Source: Trabulsiella odontotermitis
Lineage (GTDB): Bacteria > Pseudomonadota > Gammaproteobacteria > Enterobacterales > Enterobacteriaceae
DNA length: 64,000 nucleotides
Reading direction: 5' to 3'
Assembly (NCBI RefSeq): GCF_001297775.1
Contig: NZ_LIFX01000011.1
Span: 62,001 to 126,000 of the forward strand
This document shows positions 50,809 through 61,185 of this stretch, piece after piece. Position 1 is the first letter of the stretch. Each line of letters starts with the position of its first letter. The position numbers were made by a program, and so were the translations under genes. Under the pieces are notes generated by a model, which saw nothing but the letters and a program-made list of their open reading frames with translations, had not been told where the DNA came from and did not search any database.

Positions 50809-52218
50809 ATGCCTGACAACAGACTCACACTCTCCCGCCGTCGTTTTCTCTCGGCAGGCTCCGCCCTTGCCGCTCTCCCGTTACTTCATGCTCCTGCCGC
50901 ACGTGCCATTGGTGGTCGTGCGTCCGCGGATATCCGCGACTACCTGTCCGGTAATGACTGGATCCGTGCCTTCCGGGATGCATTTGCCGCCGTGGATGTG
51001 GTCGATGTCCCGGCCGGTGTGGTGTGCGACAACATCAACACCGGCATCATCATGCCGCCCGGCAAAACGTTACAGGTGCAGGGATCGCTAAAAGGCAACG
51101 GGCGAGGGCGCTTTGCCCTGCAGGACGGCTGCAAAATCATCGGCAAAGACGGCGGAAGCCTCTACAACATCGCCCTAGATGTGCGTGGCTCTGACTGTAC
51201 GATTCAGGGACTCGCGATGAGCGGCTACGGCCCGGTGATGCAGATCTACATTGGCGGCAAAAAGCCTGCGGTGATGCGCAACCTGATAATCGATAACCTG
51301 ACCGTAACCAAAGCCAATTACGCCATTCTGCGACAGGGGTTTCACAACCAGATGGACGGCGTAAAAATTACCAACTGCCGTTTCAGCGACCTGCAGGGCG
51401 ATGCTATCGAATGGAACGTCGCGATTAATGATAAGAACATCCTTATTTCCGATCATGTCATCGATAACATCAACTGCACTAACGGTAAAATCAACTGGGG
51501 CATCGGGATTGGTCTTGCCGGTAGCACCTACGACAATACTTACCCGGAACACCAGGCAGTAAAAAACTTCGTCGTCGCCAATATTACCGGCAGCAACTGC
51601 CGCCAGCTGGTGCATGTTGAAAATGGCAAACACTTTATTATCCGTAATGTGAAAGCGAAAAATATTCTGCCGTCGTTCAGTAAACAGGCAGGCATCGATA
51701 ATGCCACGGTGGCAATTTATGGTTGTGACAATTTCGCGATTGATAATGTCGATATGGTCAACAGCGCCGGAATGCTAATTGGCTATGGCGTCATTAAAGG
51801 AAATTATCTTTCAATTCCGCAGAATTTTCGCCTGAATAATATCCAGATGGATAACAGCCAGCTGGCATATAAGGTTCGTGGTATCCAGATCTCCTCCGGA
51901 AATGCCCGGTCATTCGTCTCCATTACCAACCTGGATATGAAGCGCGCGTCACTGGAGCTGCACAATAAACCGCAGCATATCTTTATGCGCAATATCAACG
52001 TGATGCAGGACGCCTCGCGCGGCCCGGCGCTGAAGATCAATTTCGACATGCGCAAAGACGTGCGCGGCAAATTCATGGCGCGCCAGGACACGCTGCTGTC
52101 GCTGGCAAACATTACTGCGGTTAACGAAAAAGGGCAGCGCTCCGTGGATATCGACCGGGTGGATCAGCATGTGGTGAATGTCGAGAGGTTGAATTTTGCA
52201 CTGCCTGGGAAACGTTAA
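50809..52218 (+). CDS. wcaM: Colanic acid biosynthesis protein WcaM (Tat-exported beta-helix)
   Basis: A 469-residue protein with a twin-arginine signal: [18 protein letters not shown] followed by the probable cleavage site ARA at about 35. The mature protein is a right-handed parallel beta-helix rich in IDN/VxN turns, like pectate-lyase folds. E. coli WcaM is likewise a Tat substrate; its job is unknown, perhaps trimming or modifying colanic acid in the periplasm. GAGAGGAATT supplies the ribosome site. Confidence 0.93.
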   Translation: MPDNRLTLSRRRFLSAGSALAALPLLHAPAARAIGGRASADIRDYLSGNDWIRAFRDAFAAVDVVDVPAGVVCDNINTGIIMPPGKTLQVQGSLKGNGRGRFALQDGCKIIGKDGGSLYNIALDVRGSDCTIQGLAMSGYGPVMQIYIGGKKPAVMRNLIIDNLTVTKANYAILRQGFHNQMDGVKITNCRFSDLQGDAIEWNVAINDKNILISDHVIDNINCTNGKINWGIGIGLAGSTYDNTYPEHQAVKNFVVANITGSNCRQLVHVENGKHFIIRNVKAKNILPSFSKQAGIDNATVAIYGCDNFAIDNVDMVNSAGMLIGYGVIKGNYLSIPQNFRLNNIQMDNSQLAYKVRGIQISSGNARSFVSITNLDMKRASLELHNKPQHIFMRNINVMQDASRGPALKINFDMRKDVRGKFMARQDTLLSLANITAVNEKGQRSVDIDRVDQHVVNVERLNFALPGKR

Positions 52219-52395
52219 GCTCTCTCAATAGCTGAAGATGTGTGCAATATACGTTTTCTTTTTGTTGCTGGATATCATCAGTCAAAAGATTATAATTGCA
52301 TGATCTGCAGATCTATTGCGACTCACAGGTGATAGTGGCTTCTCAGGGAAGGTACTTATCTTTCAATTACGTTGTATCAAACTAAATAAGTGACT

Positions 52396-53391
52396 ATGAA
52401 CGATAAAGTCTGTTTTGTTGGTGCCTCAGGGTTTGTAGGAACCAGATTGATCGGGATTACAAAAGATGAATTTTCGATCAAAAATTTCGATAAACAACAA
52501 AGCCACTTCTTTCCGGAAATCACTGAAATTGGTGATGTTCGTAAGCCTGAAAGTCTGGATGCCGCATTGGCGGGGTTTGACACCGTTGTTCTGCTTGCTG
52601 CGGAGCATCGTGATGATGTGAGCCCCACCTCGCTTTACTATGATGTAAATGTGCAGGGGACACGCAACGTCCTGGCAGCAATGGACAAAAACGGCGTTAA
52701 AAATATCATTTTCACCAGTTCTGTCGCTGTTTATGGACTCAATAAAACAAACCCCGATGAAAGCCATCCGCATGATCCGTTCAACCATTATGGCAAAAGC
52801 AAATGGCAGGCGGAAGAGGTCTTGCGCGAGTGGTTCAACCAGGCTCCGGAAGAGCGCTCCTTAACCATTCTCCGTCCTACCGTCATTTTCGGCGAACGTA
52901 ATCGCGGAAATGTCTATAATTTACTCAAACAGATTGCGGGCGGTAAGTTTGCTATGGTTGGTGCTGGTACTAACTATAAATCAATGGCTTACGTTGGCAA
53001 TATAGTCGAGTTTATAAAATATAAAATGCAAAACGTCAAAACGGGCTGCGAGGTTTATAATTACGTTGATAAACCCGATCTCAACATGAATCAGCTTGTT
53101 TCTGAGGTGGAAAAAAGCCTCAACAAAAAAATCCCTTCAGTGCATTTGCCCTATCCTCTGGGCATGTTGGGGGGGTACTGTTTTGACGTGCTGAGCAAAA
53201 TAACGGGCAAGAAATATGCGATAAGCTCAGTACGTGTGAAGAAATTCTGTGCGACGACGCAGTTCGATGCCACCAAAGTGCATAGCTGTGGTTTCGTGGC
53301 GCCGTATAGTCTCTCTCAGGGACTGGATCGTACATTACAGTACGAATTTGTTCATGATAAGAAAGACGACATCACGTTTGTGACCGAGTAA
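52396..53391 (+). CDS. gnu: GlcNAc-PP-undecaprenol 4-epimerase Gnu
   Basis: A 331-residue extended short-chain dehydrogenase, matching in length and nearly residue by residue the E. coli O157 Z3206/Gnu protein that epimerises undecaprenyl-PP-GlcNAc to undecaprenyl-PP-GalNAc. GASGFVGTRL binds NAD, TSSVAVYG and YGKSKWQ supply the catalytic Ser and Tyr-Lys. I choose the ATG; a GTG two codons earlier is possible. A TATAAT at 52291-52296 could be its -10. Its location between wcaM and galF is the usual one for gnu. It implies an O-unit started by WecA and converted to GalNAc. Confidence 0.95.
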   Translation: MNDKVCFVGASGFVGTRLIGITKDEFSIKNFDKQQSHFFPEITEIGDVRKPESLDAALAGFDTVVLLAAEHRDDVSPTSLYYDVNVQGTRNVLAAMDKNGVKNIIFTSSVAVYGLNKTNPDESHPHDPFNHYGKSKWQAEEVLREWFNQAPEERSLTILRPTVIFGERNRGNVYNLLKQIAGGKFAMVGAGTNYKSMAYVGNIVEFIKYKMQNVKTGCEVYNYVDKPDLNMNQLVSEVEKSLNKKIPSVHLPYPLGMLGGYCFDVLSKITGKKYAISSVRVKKFCATTQFDATKVHSCGFVAPYSLSQGLDRTLQYEFVHDKKDDITFVTE

Positions 53392-53403
53392 CAGACTGCG
53401 AAA

Positions 53404-53452
53404 AGTCGGAAACCCCTGCCGGTTCGCCGGATTGTGGGCAAGTTTCCGATTT
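53404..53452 (+). terminator. Hairpin after gnu
   Basis: TCGGAAAC pairs with GTTTCCGA, with a second stem CCGG-TTCG-CCGG inside, followed by TTTCT. It could terminate gnu and any read-through from wcaM. The T tract is short. Confidence 0.5.
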
Positions 53453-53601
53453 CTCTGAATCAAAATCGTCGGCTTATGGAGTGTAGTAACAGGATTCGTT
53501 TTCCAGATGCTTTTGAGTTATCAAGGGATTAGCGAAGTAAAAACTGGCTATCACACAGTGAAAGTCTATACTTCATCAACCGTTTACAGGTGGACGATAT
53601 A

Positions 53602-54495
53602 ATGACGAATTTAAAAGCAGTAATTCCGGTAGCGGGCCTGGGTATGCATATGCTGCCAGCCACCAAAGCTATTCCTAAAGAGATGCTACCGATCGTTGAC
53701 AAGCCGATGATTCAATACATCGTTGACGAGATAGTTGCTGCGGGGATCAAAGAAATCGTTCTGGTCACTCACGCTTCCAAGAATGCGGTTGAGAACCACT
53801 TCGACACCTCTTACGAACTTGAATCACTGCTCGAGCAGCGCGTTAAGCGCCAGTTGCTCGCTGAAGTACAATCTATCTGCCCGCCGGGCGTGACGATCAT
53901 GAACGTTCGCCAAGGGCAACAACTGGGTTTGGGGCACTCTATTCTGTGCGCGCACCCGGTTGTCGGTAACAACCCTTTTGTTGTTGTGCTTCCGGACATC
54001 ATCATTGATGAAGCCACCGCTGACCCGCTGCGCTATAACCTGGCGGCGATGGTTGCCCGCTTTGAAGAAACTGGTCGTAGCCAGGTACTGGCGAAACATA
54101 TGCCGAGAGACCTCAACGAATATTCGGTTATTCAAACCAAAGAGCCGCTGGAAATTGAAGGTAAAGTCAGCCGCATCATTGAGTTTGTTGAAAAACCAGA
54201 TGAACCGCATACCCTGGATTCCGACCTGATGGCTGTGGGCCGCTATGTTCTCACCGCAGATATTTGGGCCGAACTGGAGCGCACTGAGCCAGGTGCCTGG
54301 GGACGTATTCAGTTGACAGATGCTATTGCTGAGCTAGGGAAAAAACAGCCTGTCGATGCGATGCTGATGACGGGGCAGTCTTACGATTGCGGTAAGAAAC
54401 TGGGTTACATGCAGGCGTTCGTTCAGTATGGGCTTCGCAATCTCAAAGAAGGGGCGAAGTTCCGCAAGAGCATTGAGAAGTTGCTGGCTGAGTGA
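53602..54495 (+). CDS. galF: UTP-glucose-1-phosphate uridylyltransferase-like protein GalF
   Basis: A 297-residue GalU paralogue. [24 protein letters not shown] resembles the GalU signature but has Met-His where GalU has Thr-Arg, the known mark of GalF, which has little activity of its own and is thought to modulate GalU and UDP-glucose levels. It is the conserved left flank of the O-antigen cluster. The start MTNLKAVIP is chosen by length. A hairpin follows it, then the O-antigen promoter. Confidence 0.96.
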   Translation: MTNLKAVIPVAGLGMHMLPATKAIPKEMLPIVDKPMIQYIVDEIVAAGIKEIVLVTHASKNAVENHFDTSYELESLLEQRVKRQLLAEVQSICPPGVTIMNVRQGQQLGLGHSILCAHPVVGNNPFVVVLPDIIIDEATADPLRYNLAAMVARFEETGRSQVLAKHMPRDLNEYSVIQTKEPLEIEGKVSRIIEFVEKPDEPHTLDSDLMAVGRYVLTADIWAELERTEPGAWGRIQLTDAIAELGKKQPVDAMLMTGQSYDCGKKLGYMQAFVQYGLRNLKEGAKFRKSIEKLLAE

Positions 54496-54533
54496 GCGAG
54501 ACCAGACATTAACAGGAAATGTTGATGGAAAAC

Positions 54534-54595
54534 CAAACGGCAGAGGAAGTATGGCGAGCTAGAGCAAACCATAATGACCGCTGCCGTTTTTGCTT
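54534..54595 (+). terminator. Terminator after galF
   Basis: CAAACGGCAG pairs with CTGCCGTTTTTG over a 37-base loop and is followed by further T residues, a plausible end for galF before the O-antigen operon promoter. A separate small perfect hairpin ATTTACC-TAA-GGTAAAT lies at 54627-54643. Confidence 0.5.
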
Positions 54596-54663
54596 TTGAA
54601 ACAATGGATTAGTTTGGGTATCATCGATTTACCTAAGGTAAATGAGCCGGGATCCCTATTGTT

Positions 54664-54691
54664 TTGAGTTTGGTTTAAGCACACAATAATC
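54664..54691 (+). promoter_or_regulatory. Candidate O-antigen operon promoter
   Basis: TTGAGT (54664-54669) and ATAATC (54686-54691) are separated by 16 bases, about 75 bases upstream of the JUMPstart element. Position fits the usual promoter of the cluster; the hexamers are only moderate. Confidence 0.35.
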
Positions 54692-54764
54692 GCTTCGGTT
54701 AGCTGGCGGCTTTGCACAAACGAAGGGATGAGTAATACCTGAGCAGAAAAAATGGATTTGTGTG

Positions 54765-54803
54765 CAGTGCGCTGGTAGCTGTTGAGCCAGGGGCGGTAGC
54801 GTG
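54765..54803 (+). promoter_or_regulatory. JUMPstart with ops element before rmlB
   Basis: CAGTGCGCTGGTAGCTGTTG followed by AGCCAGGGGCGGTAGCGTG is an almost consensus JUMPstart; ops is GGCGGTAGCGTG (54792-54803). RfaH is expected to load here for the AT-rich, Rho-prone O-antigen operon. It lies 80 bases before rmlB. The rest of the 388-base galF-rmlB gap has no gene. Confidence 0.96.
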
Positions 54804-54883
54804 CATATTTTCAGAAATCTACATAATAATTATGTATTGTCAGCGTTAACATTTCGACCAAATTATTAACTGGAATAGACGGC

Positions 54884-55969
54884 GTGAAAATTCTTATTAC
54901 AGGTGGAGCCGGATTTATCGGTTCCGCGGTTGTACGTCATATAATTAAGAATACCCTGGATGAAGTGGTCAATGTCGATAAATTGACCTATGCAGGCAAT
55001 CTGGAATCACTTGCTGAAATTAACGATAGTGATCGTTACGTATTCGAGCATGCGGATATTTGCGATAAAACTGCTATGGATCGCATATTTGCGACTCATA
55101 AACCAGATGCGGTGATGCATCTTGCAGCGGAAAGTCATGTAGATCGCTCCATAACTGGCCCTGCGGCGTTCATCGAAACGAACATCGTGGGAACGTATAC
55201 GCTGCTTGAGTCGGCTCGTGCTTACTGGTCTTCCCTGGATGAAAACGAAAAATCTGCGTTTCGCTTTCACCATATTTCCACGGATGAAGTGTATGGCGAT
55301 TTGCCCCATCCGGATGAAGTCACTCAGGGTATTGAATTGCCTCTATTCACAGAAACCACGGCTTATGCGCCAAGCAGCCCTTACTCAGCGTCAAAAGCCT
55401 CCAGCGACCATCTGGTTCGCGCCTGGCTGCGTACCTATGGCCTGCCGACAATTGTGACTAACTGTTCTAATAATTATGGCCCGTATCATTTTCCTGAGAA
55501 GCTGATCCCGCTGGTGATCCTCAATGCGCTGGAAGGAAATCCACTGCCGATTTACGGCAAAGGTGACCAGATTCGTGACTGGCTGTATGTCGAAGATCAT
55601 GCTCGCGCGTTATACACCGTAGTCACAAAAGGCAAGCCGGGTGAAACTTACAATATTGGCGGGCATAACGAGAAGAAAAATCTCGATGTTGTGCATACCA
55701 TTTGCGATTTATTAGATGAAATCGTCCCGAAAGAGACCTCATACCGCGATCGGATAACCTATGTTACCGATCGCCCAGGACATGACCGCCGCTATGCCAT
55801 TGATGCGCATAAAATTGGCGTGGAATTAGGCTGGAAACCGGAAGAGACGTTCGAAAGCGGTATTCGTAAAACGGTTGAATGGTACCTGGCTAACCAGGAA
55901 TGGGTTAATAATGTAAAAAGCGGGGCTTACAAAAGCTGGATTGAGCAGAATTACGGAGAACGTAAATAA
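54884..55969 (+). CDS. rmlB: dTDP-glucose 4,6-dehydratase
   Basis: A 361-residue enzyme that makes dTDP-4-keto-6-deoxyglucose, the branch-point sugar for this cluster. It starts with GTG (no upstream ATG in frame) and has [15 protein letters not shown] for NAD, the STDEVYGDL motif and [11 protein letters not shown] with the catalytic Tyr-Lys pair. First gene of rmlBDAC. Its stop overlaps the rmlD ATG. Confidence 0.97.
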   Translation: MKILITGGAGFIGSAVVRHIIKNTLDEVVNVDKLTYAGNLESLAEINDSDRYVFEHADICDKTAMDRIFATHKPDAVMHLAAESHVDRSITGPAAFIETNIVGTYTLLESARAYWSSLDENEKSAFRFHHISTDEVYGDLPHPDEVTQGIELPLFTETTAYAPSSPYSASKASSDHLVRAWLRTYGLPTIVTNCSNNYGPYHFPEKLIPLVILNALEGNPLPIYGKGDQIRDWLYVEDHARALYTVVTKGKPGETYNIGGHNEKKNLDVVHTICDLLDEIVPKETSYRDRITYVTDRPGHDRRYAIDAHKIGVELGWKPEETFESGIRKTVEWYLANQEWVNNVKSGAYKSWIEQNYGERK

Positions 55970-56868
55970 TGAATATCCTGCTATTTGGTAAGACTGGGCA
56001 GGTAGGTTGGGAGTTACAGCGTGCTCTCGCTCCGCTCGGAAGGCTTATTGCACTGGATGTTAACTCAACAGATTATTGTGGTGATTTCAGTAATCCTGAA
56101 GGGATAGTAGAAACTATCCGCGCTATCAAACCTGACGTGATTGTTAATGCCGCAGCGCACACCGCGGTAGATAAAGCAGAATCAGAGCCAGAATTTGCTC
56201 AGTTGCTTAATGCTACCAGCGTGGAAGCTATTGCCGTAGAAGCTGCGAAACTCGGTGCCTGGGTTGTTCATTACTCGACAGACTATGTTTTTCCGGGGAA
56301 TGGAGAAACGCCATGGAAAGAAACTGATGAGACTGCACCGCTGAACGTCTATGGTCAAACGAAACTCGATGGAGAGAAGGCTGTACAGAAACATTGCCCG
56401 AAACATCTCATCTTCCGCACGAGTTGGGTTTATGCCGGCAAGGGTAATAACTTTGCTAAGACCATGTTGCGCCTGGCGAAAGAACGTACAGAATTATCAG
56501 TAATTAATGATCAGGTAGGCGCACCTACAGGTGCGGAGTTGTTGGCCGACTGTACTGCACATGCAATTCGTACTGCGATGGTAAAACCTGAAGTAGCAGG
56601 TCTCTATCACCTTGTGGCATCAGACACAACAACCTGGTATGACTATGCTGCCTTTGTGTTTGCAGAAGCAAAAAATGCAGGCATTGAGTTGGCAATTCAA
56701 AAATTGAATGCAGTCCCAACAGAATCGTATCCGACACCAGCTCAGCGTCCGCATAATTCGCGTTTAAATACTGATAAATTTCAACGCAACTTTGGGCTGG
56801 TTTTACCATCTTGGGAAACGGGTGTTAAAAGAATGCTCGCCGAGCTGTTTATAGCACACTCAATTTAA
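55969..56868 (+). CDS. rmlD: dTDP-4-dehydrorhamnose reductase
   Basis: A 299-residue NADPH-dependent reductase that finishes dTDP-L-rhamnose. FGKTGQVGWELQRAL is the Rossmann loop; STDYVFPG and YGQTKLDGEKA hold the catalytic residues. Start overlaps the rmlB stop. A small hairpin (ATGCCCG-GAGA-CGGGCAT) separates it from rmlA. Confidence 0.96.
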   Translation: MNILLFGKTGQVGWELQRALAPLGRLIALDVNSTDYCGDFSNPEGIVETIRAIKPDVIVNAAAHTAVDKAESEPEFAQLLNATSVEAIAVEAAKLGAWVVHYSTDYVFPGNGETPWKETDETAPLNVYGQTKLDGEKAVQKHCPKHLIFRTSWVYAGKGNNFAKTMLRLAKERTELSVINDQVGAPTGAELLADCTAHAIRTAMVKPEVAGLYHLVASDTTTWYDYAAFVFAEAKNAGIELAIQKLNAVPTESYPTPAQRPHNSRLNTDKFQRNFGLVLPSWETGVKRMLAELFIAHSI

Positions 56869-56880
56869 CTATTCTTATTA

Positions 56881-56898
56881 ATGCCCGGAGACGGGCAT
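56881..56898 (+). other. Hairpin between rmlD and rmlA
   Basis: A perfect 7-bp stem ATGCCCG / CGGGCAT with a GAGA tetraloop, followed by TTTCCGATTTT. It could be a weak terminator or an mRNA end protector inside the rml operon. Confidence 0.5.
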
Positions 56899-56920
56899 TT
56901 CCGATTTTAGAGAAAAAGAA

Positions 56921-57799
56921 ATGACGACGCGTAAAGGTATTATTCTGGCAGGCGGTTCGGGAACGCGGTTGTACCCTGTAACTATGGCGGTGAGCAAACA
57001 GCTTTTACCCATTTACGACAAGCCAATGATTTATTACCCGCTTTCGACGCTGATGCTTGCGGGTATCAGAGATATTCTAATCATCAGTACACCGCAAGAT
57101 ACGCCGCGTTTTGAGCAATTGCTGGGTGATGGAAGCCAGTGGGGCCTGAACTTGCAATACAAAGTGCAGCCAAGCCCGGATGGGTTGGCACAGGCTTTTA
57201 TTATCGGTGAAGAGTTTATCGGTAAGGATAACTGTGCACTGGTACTTGGCGATAATATATTTTACGGCCATGATTTGCCGAAACAACTTGAAGCGGCAGT
57301 AACAAAAGGCGACGGTGCGACAGTATTTGCATACCACGTCAATGATCCGGAACGATATGGAGTCGTTGAGTTTGATAAAGCAGGAACAGCTATCAGTCTG
57401 GAAGAAAAGCCGCTGGAGCCGAAAAGTAACTATGCGGTAACGGGCCTGTATTTCTATGACAATGATGTTGTTGCAATGGCGAAAAGTCTTAAGCCATCTG
57501 CGCGTGGCGAACTAGAGATTACTGATATTAACCGTCTTTACCTCGAACAAGGACGACTGTCAGTTGCGATGATGGGCCGTGGATATGCCTGGTTGGACAC
57601 CGGGACTCACCAGAGTCTGATTGAAGCCAGTAATTTTATTGCCACCATTGAAGAACGTCAGGGGCTGAAAGTGTCTTGCCCGGAAGAGATTGCATTCCGC
57701 AAAGGTTTTGTTAATGCGGAACAGGTTAAGAAATTGGCTGAACCTCTGAAAAAGAATGCTTACGGTCAATATTTACTGAAAATGATTAAAGGTTATTAA
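56921..57799 (+). CDS. rmlA: Glucose-1-phosphate thymidylyltransferase
   Basis: A 292-residue nucleotidyltransferase that makes dTDP-glucose and is inhibited by dTDP-rhamnose in the family. The signature [20 protein letters not shown] is at the N-terminus, with the metal Asp in [10 protein letters not shown]. It supplies RmlB. Followed 3 bases later by rmlC. Confidence 0.97.
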   Translation: MTTRKGIILAGGSGTRLYPVTMAVSKQLLPIYDKPMIYYPLSTLMLAGIRDILIISTPQDTPRFEQLLGDGSQWGLNLQYKVQPSPDGLAQAFIIGEEFIGKDNCALVLGDNIFYGHDLPKQLEAAVTKGDGATVFAYHVNDPERYGVVEFDKAGTAISLEEKPLEPKSNYAVTGLYFYDNDVVAMAKSLKPSARGELEITDINRLYLEQGRLSVAMMGRGYAWLDTGTHQSLIEASNFIATIEERQGLKVSCPEEIAFRKGFVNAEQVKKLAEPLKKNAYGQYLLKMIKGY

Positions 57800-57802
57800 G
57801 CA

Positions 57803-58351
57803 ATGAAGGTTATTGAAACCGATATCCCTGAGGTGTTGATTTTCGAACCAAATGTATTTGGTGATGATAGGGGGTTTTTCTTTGAAAGTTTTAATCAGGC
57901 AGAGTTTGAACGAGTCATTGGCCGTAGCGTTAATTTTGTACAAGATAATCATTCTTGCTCATCGGTTGGGGTGTTACGTGGTCTGCATTATCAATTGCCA
58001 CCAAGTGCTCAGGCGAAATTAATCAGATGTGTTGCCGGAGCATTATATGACATCGCTGTTGATATTCGCGAAAACTCACCTAATTTTGGCCAATGGGTTG
58101 GCGCAAAACTTTCGGCCAAGAATAAGAAACAAATTTGGATCCCTGAAGGGTTTGCTCATGGGTTTATTGCTCTCGAAGAGGGTACGGAAATTTTATATAA
58201 AACTAATAATTACTATTCAAAAAACGATGAAAGAGCGATTCGTTGGGATGATGAACAGCTTGCCATAGAATGGCCGATTAAGCCGACGATTGTTTCTGAT
58301 AAAGATAAGCAGGCATATTCATTCGGCGATGCACAACTTTTCAGGAAATAA
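57803..58351 (+). CDS. rmlC: dTDP-4-dehydrorhamnose 3,5-epimerase
   Basis: A 182-residue cupin that epimerises dTDP-4-keto-6-deoxyglucose at C3 and C5 before RmlD. DDRGFFFESF, the catalytic His62 in LRGLHYQLPP, Lys72 and Tyr132 in EILYKTNNYYS match the family. It competes with the adjacent ketoisomerase for the same substrate. AT content rises markedly from here on. Confidence 0.95.
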   Translation: MKVIETDIPEVLIFEPNVFGDDRGFFFESFNQAEFERVIGRSVNFVQDNHSCSSVGVLRGLHYQLPPSAQAKLIRCVAGALYDIAVDIRENSPNFGQWVGAKLSAKNKKQIWIPEGFAHGFIALEEGTEILYKTNNYYSKNDERAIRWDDEQLAIEWPIKPTIVSDKDKQAYSFGDAQLFRK

Positions 58352-58354
58352 AAT

Positions 58355-58753
58355 ATGGATTTAAAAATTATACCGTTACAAGCCCATGGGGATGATAGAG
58401 GATCACTTATCGCCCTGGAGGAAGAGCATAATATTCCTTTCGAAATAAAGCGAGTATATTACATGTTTAATACTAAGGAGGGAGTAAGGCGAGGTTTTCA
58501 TGCGCATAAAAAATTGAAACAAGTTGCCATCGCTGTTAGGGGATCTTGTCGATTTGTATTAGACGATGGCAAAGAAAAGGTCGAGATTTTGCTCGATAAT
58601 CCTGCCCAAGGATTATTAATAGATTCATGCGTTTGGCGTGAAATGTATGATTTCAGTGATGATTGTGTACTGATGGTTCTAGCCGATTCACATTATGATG
58701 AAAATGATTATATACGTGACTATGATCAGTTTCTGAAAGAAATTAAAAGCTAA
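58355..58753 (+). CDS. dTDP-4-keto-6-deoxyglucose 3,4-ketoisomerase (FdtA/QdtA family)
   Basis: A 132-residue WxcM-type cupin. His49 and His51 in RGFHAHKK are the expected catalytic base and proton shuttle, and Tyr35 in RVYYMF the acid. It isomerises dTDP-4-keto-6-deoxyglucose to the 3-keto sugar, which the next gene aminates. FdtA gives the galacto and QdtA the gluco product; the two residues I recall as discriminating (FdtA Arg15/His95, QdtA Tyr17/Arg97) read Arg15 and Arg95 here, a mixed pair, so the product stereochemistry (Fuc3N or Qui3N) is open. Confidence 0.9.
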   Translation: MDLKIIPLQAHGDDRGSLIALEEEHNIPFEIKRVYYMFNTKEGVRRGFHAHKKLKQVAIAVRGSCRFVLDDGKEKVEILLDNPAQGLLIDSCVWREMYDFSDDCVLMVLADSHYDENDYIRDYDQFLKEIKS

Positions 58754-58827
58754 ACTTATTGATACTGAAAACAAGTCATTAACAAAATTATATTGAAAAC
58801 AAAATTAATATATAGCGGTGAGATATC

Positions 58828-59931
58828 ATGGTCGAATTCCTTAATCTGAAAGCGATTAATGCGCGGTTTGAGAATGAATTAAAAAATGCATGTGCAAAAG
58901 TAATTGACTCCGGCTGGTATATACAAGGAAAAGAGGTCGAGGAATTCGAGAAAAATTTTGCCGATTATTGTGGTAGTAAATTTGCAATTGGTGTTGCGAA
59001 TGGCTTAGATGCCTTAATACTTTCCTTGCGCGCCTGGAAAGAGATGGGCTTAGTCTCGGAAGGAGACGAGGTAATTGTACCCGGCAATACCTATATAGCA
59101 TCAGTGCTAGCTATCAGTGAAAATAAACTTACTCCAAAATTTATTGAGCCTGATAGAAACACATTCAATATCAAAGCTTCAGAAATAGAAAATCACATCA
59201 CCAAAAAAACAAAAGCTGTGCTTCCAGTTCATTTATATGGGCAAATTTGTGAAATGGAAGAAATAAAAAAAATCGCCAACAAGCATAATTTATTGATCTT
59301 GGAAGATTCAGCGCAATCGCATGGTGCGAAAATAAATGGAAAAAAAGCAGGGTCTTGGGGAGACGCTGCCGGATTTAGTTTTTATCCTGGGAAAAACCTT
59401 GGAGCGTTAGGTGATGCTGGTATTATCACATCGGATTCTGCAGAATTTTCAGAGATTGTAAGAGCTATCGCAAATTACGGCTCTAAACGGAAATATATTA
59501 ATGATTTTCAGGGTGTTAATAGCAGACTTGATGAAATGCAAGCTGCTATGCTAAACGTTAAGTTGAAATATCTGGATATAGATATTGAATTACGAAGAAA
59601 TATTGCTTCGAAATATCTTCGTGGTATGACAAATGACTTGATAAGATTGCCGGAAGTTATCAATGACGAAGCACATGTATGGCATCTTTTTGTAGTGCAA
59701 ACCGATTATCGTGAACAATTAGCAAATTATTTGAAATCGCGTGGGATTAATACATTGATCCATTATCCTATCCCTCCCCACAAACAAAAAGCATACCATC
59801 ATTATAATGAGCAGAGGCTGCCATTAACTGAAAAAATTCATGAAAGTGTGCTATCACTGCCTATTGACCCAACTATGACTGAAGAACAAATCCAGGAAGT
59901 TATCATTGCAGTGAATGAGTTTAAGATATGA
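58828..59931 (+). CDS. dTDP-3-amino-3,6-dideoxyhexose transaminase (FdtB/QdtB type)
   Basis: A 367-residue DegT/DnrJ/EryC1 (SMAT) PLP aminotransferase that transfers an amino group from glutamate to C3 of the keto sugar made by the preceding enzyme. [10 protein letters not shown] holds Asp160, which contacts the pyridine ring, and [14 protein letters not shown] holds Lys189, the PLP Schiff-base lysine. [14 protein letters not shown] and the C-terminal SLPIDPTMT are family motifs. A 74-base AT-rich gap precedes it. Its stop overlaps the next ATG. The N-acetyltransferase expected for Fuc3NAc/Qui3NAc is not in the window. Confidence 0.9.
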   Translation: MVEFLNLKAINARFENELKNACAKVIDSGWYIQGKEVEEFEKNFADYCGSKFAIGVANGLDALILSLRAWKEMGLVSEGDEVIVPGNTYIASVLAISENKLTPKFIEPDRNTFNIKASEIENHITKKTKAVLPVHLYGQICEMEEIKKIANKHNLLILEDSAQSHGAKINGKKAGSWGDAAGFSFYPGKNLGALGDAGIITSDSAEFSEIVRAIANYGSKRKYINDFQGVNSRLDEMQAAMLNVKLKYLDIDIELRRNIASKYLRGMTNDLIRLPEVINDEAHVWHLFVVQTDYREQLANYLKSRGINTLIHYPIPPHKQKAYHHYNEQRLPLTEKIHESVLSLPIDPTMTEEQIQEVIIAVNEFKI

Positions 59932-61178
59932 GGAAATTCCTCTCAGTCACTGTATTTAGTGGTCTGTTAGCAGTTGTAAAAATGGGTGCAGGTTTTTTGA
60001 TTGCGAAAGTTGTAGCTATCTACACGGGGCCTGCTGGGATAGCTATGCTGGGACAGCTACAAAGTTTTACGAATATGCTAACTGGATTAGCTGGCTCGCC
60101 AGTTGGAAATGGTGTGGTTCGCTATACTGCAGAAAACTATCAGGAAGGATATCAAAAATGTCAGCCGTGGTGGAGTGCAGGTATACAATGTGTGATAGTG
60201 ATTACGTCGATCATTATTCCTGTTCTTCTGCTTTTGTCGCATAATCTCTCAAAATGGCTGTTTGGTAGTGATGCATATACGTATGTAATAATAATCACAG
60301 CTTTAATGTTGCCATTTTCGACTTTAGGCACATTATGTAACTCAATAATCAACGGGCAGCAAAACTATAAACGATATATCGCATTAGGAGCAATTTCGGT
60401 AGTTATATCAACGATAGTCATGATTCTTTTCGTTTATTATGGCAATTTACGAGGTGCCTTACTGGCATTATCAATACAGAATGGTTGTATCGGTTTGATT
60501 TTGTTAGCTTCGTCAATACGCCAGGAATGGTTCAAATTTTTGACAATTACAAGAAAGGTGAACCGCGAAAGAATAAAGGATATTTCTAATTATGTTGTTA
60601 TTGCTATAGTTACTGCCCTTGGCTTGCCTTTGGCCTTAATAGGTGTTAGAAAAATCCTTGTTGCATATGTCGGATGGGATGGTACTGGTGAATGGCAAGC
60701 TGTATGGAAAATATCAGAGGCTTATCTTGCTGTTCTATCAATTGCATTAAGTACCTATTTTTTACCTAAGTTATCAACTCTAAAAAATAGTGTTGAAATA
60801 CAAAAAGAAGTATTCTCAACACTAAAAATAGTATTCCCTGTTGCTTTATTTCTCGCAATATGTGTTTTTATTTTTAAGGATCTTGCGTTAAAGATATTAT
60901 TTACAGAATCTTTCTATAAAGCGCGAGAACTGTTTTTAGTTCAACTAATTGGAGATATCGTTAAGATATGTAGCTGGGTTTTAGCATTCCCAATGTTATC
61001 TAGGGGTAAAACCAACTGGCTTATTTCTACAGAAGTAATATTTTCTCTTTCATTGGTTATTTTTACATGGCTTTTTGTCATGAAATTTGGCGTGCATGGC
61101 GCAAATTATGCTTTTTTGCTGAATTATAGTATTTATTTTATCACCATGGTTATTGGTTTGCCACGGTTTACGAGATGA
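59928..61178 (+). CDS. wzx: O-antigen flippase Wzx (WzxE-like)
   Basis: A 416-residue polytopic protein of about twelve helices, the length of the enterobacterial common antigen flippase WzxE and like it in layout: [28 protein letters not shown] at the start, [12 protein letters not shown] in the middle, [17 protein letters not shown] toward the end. It should translocate the undecaprenyl-PP-linked O unit. It overlaps the transaminase gene by 4 bases. Base composition and rare codons (ATA, AGA) differ from the colanic genes, a sign of transfer. Specificity cannot be read from sequence. Confidence 0.88.
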   Translation: MRKFLSVTVFSGLLAVVKMGAGFLIAKVVAIYTGPAGIAMLGQLQSFTNMLTGLAGSPVGNGVVRYTAENYQEGYQKCQPWWSAGIQCVIVITSIIIPVLLLLSHNLSKWLFGSDAYTYVIIITALMLPFSTLGTLCNSIINGQQNYKRYIALGAISVVISTIVMILFVYYGNLRGALLALSIQNGCIGLILLASSIRQEWFKFLTITRKVNRERIKDISNYVVIAIVTALGLPLALIGVRKILVAYVGWDGTGEWQAVWKISEAYLAVLSIALSTYFLPKLSTLKNSVEIQKEVFSTLKIVFPVALFLAICVFIFKDLALKILFTESFYKARELFLVQLIGDIVKICSWVLAFPMLSRGKTNWLISTEVIFSLSLVIFTWLFVMKFGVHGANYAFLLNYSIYFITMVIGLPRFTR

Positions 61179-61185
61179 GAGACCC

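Noticed and set aside
52390-52395. GTG start for gnu two codons upstream
   Set aside because: The ATG gives the known 331-residue length; the GTG would add Met-Thr without better ribosome-site support.
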